A DNA stretch of 6,684 nucleotides from Microcaldota archaeon (GTDB lineage: Archaea; Micrarchaeota; Micrarchaeia; Burarchaeales; JACQQB01): the NCBI GenBank assembly GCA_016207225.1, contig JACQQB010000134.1, forward strand, positions 1 to 6,684. The letters run 5' to 3'. The position numbers were made by a program, and so were the translations under genes. Position 1 is the stretch's first letter; each line of letters begins with the position of its first letter. Below the pieces are notes generated by a model, which had not been told where the DNA came from, searched no databases, and saw only the letters and a list, made by a program, of their open reading frames with translations. Of the stretch, positions 1-6,684 are shown in pieces.

Positions 1-47
1 AATTTACATAAGTATTCAATCCATAATGCAAAAGAATTGCTGATATG

Positions 48-70
48 TGGAATAACGTTGGAATAATAAG
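48..70 (+). promoter_or_regulatory. Possible promoter/operator of the ankyrin gene
   Basis: The 85 bases before the ankyrin gene hold no gene; an in-frame stop at 53-55 closes its reading frame upstream. The octamer TGGAATAA occurs at 48-55 and again at 59-66, 11 bp apart (about one helical turn). The second copy runs into an A/T-rich stretch 16-28 bases before the start codon at 86. No Shine-Dalgarno sequence precedes that start, which suits a short-leader or leaderless archaeal transcript with its A/T box here. This is a pattern reading only; a chance repeat in A/T-rich DNA is quite possible. Confidence 0.25.
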
Positions 71-85
71 TCTAGCGTAAGCAAG

Positions 86-1054
86 ATGAAATTGATGGTA
101 GATTGGTCATATGAACTATTCGAAGCAGCAAGAATAGGAGATATTAAAAGAGTTAAAGAAGCATTAGGACACGGTGCCGATGTAAATGTAAAAATAACCA
201 GGGCAGTGTGGGAGGATTGCTATGCCACACATACACCATTGCAAATAGCACTAATCCATGATCATTTTAAAATTGTCAATTTACTTCTGGAACGTGGTGC
301 CGACATAAATATCGAAGGCACTGATGCTCCGCCTTTGCATTATGCGATACCACATCTAGATATCGTAAAGATACTTCTAGGTAGAGGCGCTAAACCGAAT
401 GCAAAAGACATACTTGGTCGAACTGCATTGCATGAAGCTGCAGAAAACAATTGTGCTGAGATTGCCAGGCTGCTAATAGAAATTGGTTGGGATGTGGATG
501 CAGTGGACGAATATAAAAAATGGGCCCCATTGCATATAGCTGCAGAAAAAAATAATGTGGAAGTTGCCATTGTGCTCATAGATAATCATGCCAATCTAAA
601 TCTCGAAGATAACAATCAGCTCACACCAATTGCAATAGCGTTACATAAATTTAATGTAAAGATGGTTAGGGTCCTTGTACTTGCAGGTGCCGATCTACAA
701 AAAGGTTTTAAGGATGCACAATATTACATAAATCGTTATGCACAATTTCCAAGTAAACTTAGTTTAGAGAGTATGCTATACTATTTTCTAGACCGCCGTG
801 CTCCTGAGGATGTTAGACTAGTCCCTGAGAATGTTAAAATACTTATTGAATTAGGTTTAGATATTCAGAAACTACCTGATTATACCCAAGAGAAAATAAC
901 ACAACTACTTGAACGACCAAGCGAAAAAGCCCTTGAAACTGCAGCCGATTCAAAGATAGACCCACCACGTGCCAGTGATATAGTAAAACAGGCCAGAGCA
1001 GTTCAAAAAGCCCCTCAAGACAAAGCTAAAAGAAATAGTAAAATCAAGGGCTAG
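86..1054 (+). CDS. Ankyrin-repeat protein
   Basis: A 322-residue protein made mostly of ankyrin repeats, which form stacked helix-turn-helix surfaces for protein binding; the partner is unknown. A capping repeat lies at about residues 8-35 (ending HGADVN). Repeats follow at about 49-75 (TPLQIA...ERGADIN), 81-106 (shortened), 111-140 (GRTALHEAAE), 146-173 (APLHIAAEKNN) and 178-204 (AGAD). A degenerate helix pair lies near 247-260. The last 40 residues are Lys/Ala/Gln-rich and probably disordered. There is no signal peptide or membrane segment, so it is probably cytoplasmic. ATG at 86 is the first start after an in-frame stop at 53-55; ATG at 95 is an alternative. Neither has a Shine-Dalgarno sequence. 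The gene stands alone on its strand and ends one base from the stop of gap. No catalytic domain is visible, so no specific function can be assigned. Confidence 0.93.
   Translation: MKLMVDWSYELFEAARIGDIKRVKEALGHGADVNVKITRAVWEDCYATHTPLQIALIHDHFKIVNLLLERGADINIEGTDAPPLHYAIPHLDIVKILLGRGAKPNAKDILGRTALHEAAENNCAEIARLLIEIGWDVDAVDEYKKWAPLHIAAEKNNVEVAIVLIDNHANLNLEDNNQLTPIAIALHKFNVKMVRVLVLAGADLQKGFKDAQYYINRYAQFPSKLSLESMLYYFLDRRAPEDVRLVPENVKILIELGLDIQKLPDYTQEKITQLLERPSEKALETAADSKIDPPRASDIVKQARAVQKAPQDKAKRNSKIKG
1027..1044 (-). terminator. Candidate oligo-T terminator for gap
   Basis: Read on the minus strand just past the gap stop codon, this stretch is ATTTTACTATTTCTTTTAG, with three short T runs within 18 bases. 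Archaeal RNA polymerase stops at T-rich tracts without needing a hairpin. Only one base separates the gap and ankyrin stop codons, so gap must terminate inside the ankyrin gene. The tract is the complement of the AAA-rich codons of its Lys-rich tail. The T runs are interrupted, so the call is weak. Confidence 0.25.
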
Positions 1055-1055
1055 G

Positions 1056-2076
<1,021 letters not shown>

Positions 2077-2100
2077 TACAAATCCTTTTTAGAGCAAGCA

Positions 2101-2110
2101 TTTTAAAAAA
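2101..2110. promoter_or_regulatory. Shared A/T box between gap and pgk
   Basis: TTTTAAAAAA sits near the middle of the 79-bp spacer between the two divergent start codons and reads almost the same on both strands. An archaeal TATA box lies about 25 bp from the transcript start. Placed here, it would start pgk near 2132 (leader about 11 bases, fitting the lack of a Shine-Dalgarno) and gap near 2080 (leader about 17 bases, just enough to include GAGGTG at 2071-2076). A second palindromic A/T element, CTTTAAAG, lies at 2128-2135 and could be an alternative TATA box for gap. The match is by eye; start sites are inferred. Confidence 0.5.
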
Positions 2111-2142
2111 TCTTCTTGATACAATAGCTTTAAAGTGTTCTT

Positions 2143-3372
2143 ATGGGATTTTTTACACTCGACAGCTTCAACCTAGAAGGAAAAACAGTCTTTGTAAGAG
2201 TCGACATGAACTCGCCAATAGATGAAAAAACAGGCAAAATCCTCGCCACAAACAAAATCGAGGCCAGCATTCCTACAATGAAAGAGCTCATGGCTAAAAA
2301 AGCCAAGGTAGTGCTGACTGCACATCAGGGCCAACCTGGTGAATACGACTATGTCTCTTTGGAACAGCATGCAAAAATCCTAAGCAATCTCCTAGGAACT
2401 GAAGTTTTATTTCTTAAGGGTACTGATCTTAAACTAATAACTGAAGGGATTAAGAAACTACGTAATGGTCAAATCCTACTTCTTGATAACATCCGTTTTT
2501 TCAATGGTGAAGTAGATGAAAAAGCACCAGAAGAGCATGCAAAAAGTGAATTTGTAACTGCTTTAAAACCACTTATAGATTACTTCATTAACGATGCATT
2601 CCCGTCTGCGCACAGGTCCCACATCTCCGTGGTTGGATTTTCCACAACAGTCCCTATGGTCGCAGGGAGGGGAATGGAGAAAGAACTCAAGTCACTTGAG
2701 AAGATCGTAAAAAACCCTGCCAAGCCGGTCATCTTTGTCTTGGGAGGAGCCAAGATCTCAGACTCCGTAAAATTAATGGAAAAAATACTAAACAAAAAAT
2801 TAGCAGATAAAATAATTGTTGGCGGCTTGCTCTCCACCCTACTTCTCTACGCTAAAGGTTACCCAATAAGCGATGCTACGCTGGCTCTTCTTGAAAAGAA
2901 AAAAGGTCTTGAAGCAACTGAAAAAGTTAAAAAAATTCTAAACAACTACACCACTTCCATAGAATTACCAGTTGATGTAGCAATTGAGGAAAATGGAAAA
3001 AGAAAAGAAGTAGGCTCAAGCTCGATGTCCAGCGGAATGGCTAAAGACATAGGAAGCAAAACCATTGAAAATTACATCCGAGTCATTAAAACAGCCAAAA
3101 CCATAATCACCAACGGGCCAATGGGCGTCTATGAAGAAAAAGAATTCAGTCTAGGGACAAGGAAAATACTAGAGGCCATCACGCTTACAGACTGTTTCTC
3201 AAGTATTAGCGGTGGCAACACTGTAGCCGCACTGGATGCCTCTGGGATCAGCAGGGATAAAGTCTCCTACATAAGCCTGGCAGGAAAAGCATTCCTGAAC
3301 TATGTTTCTGGAGACAAGCTGCCCGCAGTAGAGGCATTAGAAATCTCCTATAGAAAATTCAAATCAGCTTGA
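2143..3372 (+). CDS. pgk: Phosphoglycerate kinase, archaeal type
   Basis: A complete 409-residue phosphoglycerate kinase, transferring phosphate from 1,3-bisphosphoglycerate to ADP (reversibly) in the cytoplasm. The N-terminal substrate domain shows VRVDMNSP (18-25), AHQGQPG (60-66), LLDNIRF (113-119) and NDAFPSAHRS (150-159). The C-terminal nucleotide domain shows LGGAK (200-204), VGG (226-228), NGPMGVYE (324-331) and SGG (356-358). The archaeal-style AHQ..PG, NGPMGVYE and N-terminal LDSFNLEGK favour the archaeal branch. Several usual active-site residues differ: Lys38 where Arg is typical, Gln64 where a basic residue is typical, and SLAGKA (378-383) where STGGGA is typical. The enzyme is therefore divergent, though intact in length. 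ATG at 2143 matches the family start; no Shine-Dalgarno precedes it. The 3' end overlaps the convergent membrane-protein gene by 14 bp. Confidence 0.97.
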   Translation: MGFFTLDSFNLEGKTVFVRVDMNSPIDEKTGKILATNKIEASIPTMKELMAKKAKVVLTAHQGQPGEYDYVSLEQHAKILSNLLGTEVLFLKGTDLKLITEGIKKLRNGQILLLDNIRFFNGEVDEKAPEEHAKSEFVTALKPLIDYFINDAFPSAHRSHISVVGFSTTVPMVAGRGMEKELKSLEKIVKNPAKPVIFVLGGAKISDSVKLMEKILNKKLADKIIVGGLLSTLLLYAKGYPISDATLALLEKKKGLEATEKVKKILNNYTTSIELPVDVAIEENGKRKEVGSSSMSSGMAKDIGSKTIENYIRVIKTAKTIITNGPMGVYEEKEFSLGTRKILEAITLTDCFSSISGGNTVAALDASGISRDKVSYISLAGKAFLNYVSGDKLPAVEALEISYRKFKSA

Positions 3373-4369
3373 TCAAACCTCTTCCAAGCTCTGCAACATC
3401 TGCACCTAAAAATTCAGCAAGCGCTCTGATAAAGGTAAAAGCTATTATGATTGCCACTATCGGGTACAGGAAAGCCTGGACAATGAACAACGAGGTATTG
3501 CTTATTATCCTAGACATTACATTCTCATGCTCTGGCCTTTTTAGCTCAGCATAATAGACTGACTCTGCCAAGCCTTTCGGTGAAGATGCGGTTATTCTTG
3601 GCATCTCTGGAGGAGGCTCATCCAAAGAGCATGTCGTTGTCTGATTACCTGAGAAAAGTAAAAGCAGGCCATATGATAATGGGTAAACTACATAAAGTCC
3701 TATGGCAACAGCCATCATTACTGCCCCAGCACCCCTTGTGAATGGAAATATCCTGAGTATTATGCCTGCAGGTAAGAAAACTGTCAACATCACATCCTGG
3801 ATGAAAAGCAGAATATTCCGCTGGAAATAATTGGCGATCATGGCAAAAACCAGGTTATTGGATGCCATCTGCACGGAACTTACCAAGCCTCCTAGAGGCC
3901 AGCCAGGGGCAAATTCAAAACCTGCAGCCTGTATCGAACCTGTCTGGGCAATCTCTGCAAAGCTAATGAACATCAGCCACCTGTAATACTGCTTACTGCA
4001 TGCAAGGACAGTGTCTATGTAAACATTCGCTATTGCAAACGGATTCCCCTTAAGCTTTTCATCCAACGCTGCCGCCTGTATCAGTGGGGATTCACCAGAG
4101 ACTACCAATGCCACTGCAGTTCCCTTACTTATCAAAAGCTCAATCATAATTATGAGGAAACCTATGATCAATATCGAAGCAAGCGATTGTATGAACTCAG
4201 CCTTAGCCCACCTGCGCATATCGGGCAAGGAAAATAATCCTGAAAGCATGTATGCTATTGAAATCAGCAGGAATGTAATGAAAACTGAAATTACTGCTAT
4301 TACCTGCCAGTCCTGCCATGCACCTTGGACTATTGTACTTGTCGTTTCCCACGGTACTACATCTACCAT
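3359..4369 (-). CDS. Polytopic membrane protein A, last gene of a three-paralogue operon
   Basis: A 336-residue integral membrane protein with no enzyme motif that I recognise. Hydrophobic segments lie at about 22-46, 62-90, 172-195, 192-207, 214-238 and 292-318. The short basic MRRWAKAE (51-58) suggests the cytoplasmic side after helix 1. The core at 198-230 starts FLPAG, has Arg206 and TRGAGA, and ends GLYVVYP. It aligns without gaps to residues 213-245 of the neighbouring protein B. A Pro-rich loop with one Cys (about 240-290, including EPPPEMP) is predicted outside the membrane. The tail has GADV and ends KLI, as in its two neighbours. The N-terminal halves of A and B also match (W..WQ, then IxYML, then W[AV]KxE). 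Polytopic layout and size resemble VirB6/TrbL/CedA-type transfer channel proteins; this is an inference. AGGTG five bases before the ATG supports the start. Confidence 0.88.
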   Translation of the reverse strand: MVDVVPWETTSTIVQGAWQDWQVIAVISVFITFLLISIAYMLSGLFSLPDMRRWAKAEFIQSLASILIIGFLIIMIELLISKGTAVALVVSGESPLIQAAALDEKLKGNPFAIANVYIDTVLACSKQYYRWLMFISFAEIAQTGSIQAAGFEFAPGWPLGGLVSSVQMASNNLVFAMIANYFQRNILLFIQDVMLTVFLPAGIILRIFPFTRGAGAVMMAVAIGLYVVYPLSYGLLLLFSGNQTTTCSLDEPPPEMPRITASSPKGLAESVYYAELKRPEHENVMSRIISNTSLFIVQAFLYPIVAIIIAFTFIRALAEFLGADVAELGRGLIKLI

Positions 4370-4374
4370 ATCTA

Positions 4375-4379
4375 CACCT
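4375..4379 (-). promoter_or_regulatory. Ribosome binding site of protein A gene, overlapping upstream stop
   Basis: On the minus strand TAGGTG contains both the TAG stop of the upstream gene (4378-4380) and the AGGTG ribosome binding site (4375-4379), five bases before the ATG. Ribosomes finishing the upstream gene would release directly on this site, which points to translational coupling and confirms that the two genes share a transcript. Confidence 0.7.
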
Positions 4380-5742
4380 ATATCAGTCTTGTCAAGTTTG
4401 TAATGTCTACCTCTTCCCCAAAGAATGCTGATAAACTCTGCACTATGCTTATCAATATAACAAAATTAAGGGCAGGCATGAGGAATGCGCCTACAAAAAT
4501 TATCGGTATCAACGTAAGGACATTAGTATAGAACGAAACGAAAAAATTACTGAACGGGTCAAACAGTCCGATAACACCCAAAAATGTCTTGAATGCCCTG
4601 TCCACCAGGTTTCCTGGTGTGGTGTCTATGGAAATTTTACACAACTTGCATCTGCCTGCCCCTGTTGCAGGGTCTATGTTCTCGCAGGTACCAGAGCAGC
4701 AGTCAGAATCCCCTGTGCATACTGCGCCACCCAAATAACATTGTTTGCAAATGACTGCACTGCTATCTACTGGGTCGGGCTCTACCTGTCCTGTGCAGCA
4801 TTGACTTGCATCATCAACTCTACTGGGTGTATTGATGCACTCTGCGCATTTACCTGTCGTCAAATCACAGGCTCCCGGAATTCTTGAACAGCACTGCGCA
4901 TCCGCTTCAGCCTGGTTTGCACCTTTACATACAAAATTACTCGCAACATTGGCGAATGTTCTTTGCCCGATATCATCCACAACCAGAAGGGTTACTGTAG
5001 TCAACATCGGGTAGAAAAGAAAAAGGCCAAAGGCTAAGCCCATCAGCGCACCGCCAAATTTCCTGGTTGGCTCAAAACACCTAAGGAATATTCCAACAGG
5101 AAATATTATGTTCATCATGCTCAACTGTATGAACTTCATCATGATCACTTGTACCTGTGTAGTCAGGGTAGCAATTACCGCACTTGTCATCAGGAATGAG
5201 ATAAAGCTATTCATCGGGGCAAAACCAGCAAACGGTGTAGTGGAATAACCAATACCACCACCACCGTAACCATAGCCTGCTGTGGACCAGGTAGCCACGA
5301 ATAAATTCGTACCAAGCAGATACCACCAGGCACTTATTGTCATGCCTCTCAAGTTCTCAAGTAAACTTATTGAAGCATCGAAGAAATTCAGCTTGTCTGT
5401 GGTTATCCCAATTATTCCAGGGTCTAAGGTACACAAGCCGCCGATCAGGCCAACTGTTATCACAAAAAACCACAAGGTTCCAACTAACTGGAACAATTCA
5501 TTCTTAACCCAGGCTATAACTCCAACGCTGTTGAAGAAACTCCCAAGCATGTAGCCTATTGAAAGCATAAACCCGGAGATCATGATCAGGGTCAAGCCTA
5601 GGGACTGCCACTGGCCCCACCAGATATCCACAGTGCATGCCTGGCCCATTCCTCTTGCCTCTATCTCGGCCCTGGGCGGGGCTCCCAAACATCCTGCAAG
5701 CGCAATCACAACCAATACCAACCAGAGTGTTACATTCTTCAT
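4378..5742 (-). CDS. Polytopic membrane protein B with Cys-rich extracellular domain
   Basis: A 454-residue membrane protein, middle gene of the operon. Residues 1-18 form a signal sequence ending in a lipobox-like LAGC (15-18), so Cys18 may be the mature, lipid-anchored N-terminus; ordinary cleavage is also possible. Hydrophobic segments lie at about 47-70, 84-104, 138-152, 181-202, 205-222, 229-255 and 403-435. WVKNE (78-82) after helix 1 matches WAKAE of protein A. The core runs from 213 to 245 (IFPVG, Arg221, PTRKFGG, GLFLFYP). A Gly/Tyr-rich stretch lies at 157-166. A 16-Cys region occupies 272-368 and, by the positive-inside rule applied to TRK before the preceding helix, faces outward. 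The tail GEEVD...LTRLI parallels proteins A and C. Function is unknown. A VirB6/TrbL/CedA-like channel subunit with an ectodomain for surface contact is a reasonable hypothesis, not shown by the sequence. Confidence 0.88.
   Translation of the reverse strand: MKNVTLWLVLVVIALAGCLGAPPRAEIEARGMGQACTVDIWWGQWQSLGLTLIMISGFMLSIGYMLGSFFNSVGVIAWVKNELFQLVGTLWFFVITVGLIGGLCTLDPGIIGITTDKLNFFDASISLLENLRGMTISAWWYLLGTNLFVATWSTAGYGYGGGGIGYSTTPFAGFAPMNSFISFLMTSAVIATLTTQVQVIMMKFIQLSMMNIIFPVGIFLRCFEPTRKFGGALMGLAFGLFLFYPMLTTVTLLVVDDIGQRTFANVASNFVCKGANQAEADAQCCSRIPGACDLTTGKCAECINTPSRVDDASQCCTGQVEPDPVDSSAVICKQCYLGGAVCTGDSDCCSGTCENIDPATGAGRCKLCKISIDTTPGNLVDRAFKTFLGVIGLFDPFSNFFVSFYTNVLTLIPIIFVGAFLMPALNFVILISIVQSLSAFFGEEVDITNLTRLI
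4639..4929 (-). repeat. Three tandem CC...CxxC modules in protein B
   Basis: Residues 272-368 of protein B hold 16 cysteines in three consecutive modules. The CC pairs are at 284-285, 315-316 and 348-349. The paired CxxC motifs are at 299/302, 332/335 and 365/368. The distance from each CxxC to the next CC is 13 residues both times, and the module period is 31 then 33 residues. Extra single cysteines are at 272, 292, 342 and 353. The third module reads CTGDSDCCSGTC, a pattern seen in small disulfide-rich (knottin or Dickkopf-like) extracellular domains. The even count suits full disulfide pairing outside the cell. The repeats are recognisable in protein but not obvious in DNA, so the duplication is old. 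Confidence 0.85.
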
Positions 5743-5752
5743 ATTATCACTA
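5743..5752 (-). promoter_or_regulatory. Triple stop and ribosome binding site between genes C and B
   Basis: On the minus strand the junction reads TAG-TGA-TAA-T-ATG. The stop of protein C (5750-5752) is followed in frame by TGA and TAA, so all three stop codons stand in a row. The same bases contain AGTGAT, a partial match to the archaeal GGTGAT binding site. Its GTG sits five bases before the ATG, the same spacing as the stronger AGGTG before gene A. Coupled translation is likely. Confidence 0.5.
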
Positions 5753-6684
5753 AATCAACTTTGTCAATGAACTCAGGTTAATTTCAGCACCCATAATCTT
5801 AGCCAATTCCCTGACACACGTAAGCGTGATCAAAATGTTCACAATCGGCAGTATCATTCCCATAACAATCACAGTGTAGACAATTTCCGGCACTATCGTA
5901 TGCCATACAAACTCTGTTATCGAAGCTAAGATCGGCTGTGCAATGGAAGGCACTACGAACGCTCCTCCCAAAATCGTAAGGAGTGAACCCAGCTTAGACA
6001 ACCCAACCTTAAGTGTTATCTGGCTCCATGTCCAAACACCGAACCCGGATACTGGTATTATCAAAGTAGCTGCTGATGCAACTATGGCCACAACTCCCAC
6101 ATCCACAAGGGTTTCCTTTAACCCCCAATTCGTATCTCCATAATGCTGGCCAACTATCTCGTTGTTCAAGATCAGTGTAAACGGATAGACTATGTACAAG
6201 CCCAAGGCTAAGGCTATGAATATTCCTCCTATCGGATGGTCCACAACAGACCTAAAAGCCAAGCCTAAAGGCAGGAAAAGCAAGAGCATTGTCTTGTCTA
6301 TGAATTCTAACAGCAGGATGTGTGCCCACATCTCAACAAAAACCAAGCCCATGGAATTCAAAGCCACACCCATTATATCCGTGAAAACTCTTAATGAGCC
6401 GAAAGGCTTGACTAAAAATCCTACACCCAAAGGCCTCACGAAGAATGTAAACGTCTGCAAATAGCCAAGGTATCCATTGAGCATGGTTAATGAAACCGCA
6501 TCTGATCCCACCCTATACCTGACTTTCTCAGCATAATCACAAGCCTCCCTTATGTGCACGGCATCCATCTCCATGCATGTTTGTGAATAGGTCTTGCCTT
6601 CTGGAACAAAGGTTGGCAAAGTGACATTAAGGAAACCTACGAATGAAAAGAATACTCCTATCATGAAGATCGTAGCAACAAGAT
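5750..6684 (-). CDS. Polytopic membrane protein C, 5' end outside window
   Basis: At least 304 residues are visible from the ATG at 6664, but the frame stays open to the window edge, encoding LVATIF before that Met. The hydrophobic segment containing the Met (to about residue 12) thus begins earlier, so the true start is probably beyond 6684 and the gene is partial. After this helix, Cys30 and Cys42 lie in a charged region that is probably outside. Hydrophobic segments follow at about 95-136, 144-166, 184-206, 226-248 and 260-283. The core at 130-161 (FLPLG, Arg138, IGG, GLYIVYP) aligns to proteins A and B with one residue missing. The tail from 284 to 304 (GAEIN...LTKLI) aligns without gaps to residues 434-454 of B. 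Between core and last helix it has extra hydrophobic segments in place of the soluble inserts of A and B. Its first half shows no clear match to the A/B N-terminus. It is the first gene of the visible operon; function unknown. Confidence 0.85.
   Translation of the reverse strand, partial: LVATIFMIGVFFSFVGFLNVTLPTFVPEGKTYSQTCMEMDAVHIREACDYAEKVRYRVGSDAVSLTMLNGYLGYLQTFTFFVRPLGVGFLVKPFGSLRVFTDIMGVALNSMGLVFVEMWAHILLLEFIDKTMLLLFLPLGLAFRSVVDHPIGGIFIALALGLYIVYPFTLILNNEIVGQHYGDTNWGLKETLVDVGVVAIVASAATLIIPVSGFGVWTWSQITLKVGLSKLGSLLTILGGAFVVPSIAQPILASITEFVWHTIVPEIVYTVIVMGMILPIVNILITLTCVRELAKIMGAEINLSSLTKLI

Noticed and set aside
1..85. A tRNA, small RNA or CRISPR repeat at the left edge
   Set aside because: I see no cloverleaf, no stable hairpin and only one pair of an 8-bp repeat, so nothing beyond a possible promoter can be supported. 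The rest of the window also shows no tRNA, rRNA, CRISPR array or insertion sequence.
4639..4929. Zinc ribbon or ferredoxin-like iron-sulfur domain
   Set aside because: CxxC motifs occur, but CC pairs, the even spread of single cysteines, the predicted outer location and the CTGDSDCCSGTC style favour disulfide modules. No CxxCxxC iron-sulfur arrangement is present.
5504..5692. Short open frame on the minus strand overlapping the start of gene B
   Set aside because: It is a frame-shifted reading of the gene B N-terminus, which has a clear signal sequence and family motifs in its own frame.
6192..6464. Open frame of 90 codons on the plus strand inside gene C, Lys/Pro-rich
   Set aside because: It is the antisense of conserved core residues of gene C; the composition follows from complementing hydrophobic codons.
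6662..6664. ATG at 6664 as the true start of gene C
   Set aside because: The frame continues open to the window edge with hydrophobic codons that extend the first membrane helix, and no convincing ribosome binding site lies just upstream.

Overview
The window most likely comes from an archaeon, probably one with a compact genome such as a DPANN-type lineage. The lineage is an inference. The domain-level evidence is an archaeal-type phosphoglycerate kinase, GGTG-type ribosome binding sites, an A/T box about 30-40 bases from two divergent start codons, and at least one gene (pgk) with no Shine-Dalgarno sequence, as expected for short-leader archaeal mRNAs. The glyceraldehyde-3-phosphate dehydrogenase is instead the bacterial/eukaryotic class I type, so the central glycolytic step pair is of mixed ancestry.

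Layout, left to right. Positions 1-85 carry no gene. An ankyrin-repeat protein gene (86-1054, +) converges on gap (1056-2063, -) with a single base between the stops. gap and pgk (2143-3372, +) diverge from a 79-bp spacer holding one near-symmetric A/T box that could serve both directions. pgk converges on, and overlaps by 14 bp, the last gene of a leftward operon of three membrane proteins (3359-4369, 4378-5742, and 5750 to beyond the right edge; all -). Within this operon the gaps are 7-8 bp, and each upstream stop codon lies within or against the next gene's ribosome binding site.

The most interesting part is the three-gene membrane operon. The three proteins look like diverged tandem paralogues. 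All carry a helix-flanking core (P-x-G, Arg, Gly-Gly, then GL[YF]xxYP) and all end in a matching tail with the pattern G-x-[ED]-[VI] ... L-[TI]-[RK]-L-I-stop. Between core and final helix each has a different insert: a Pro-rich loop, a 16-cysteine domain built of three CC...CxxC repeats, or extra hydrophobic segments. Size and polytopic layout recall VirB6/TrbL/CedA-type DNA-transfer channel proteins, but this is an inference; no ATPase or pilin gene is in view. A surface or cell-contact secretion or conjugation-like complex is the best working idea.

gap and pgk catalyse consecutive steps of lower glycolysis/gluconeogenesis and are probably co-regulated through the shared spacer. The ankyrin protein has no sign of export and no evident functional link to its neighbours.
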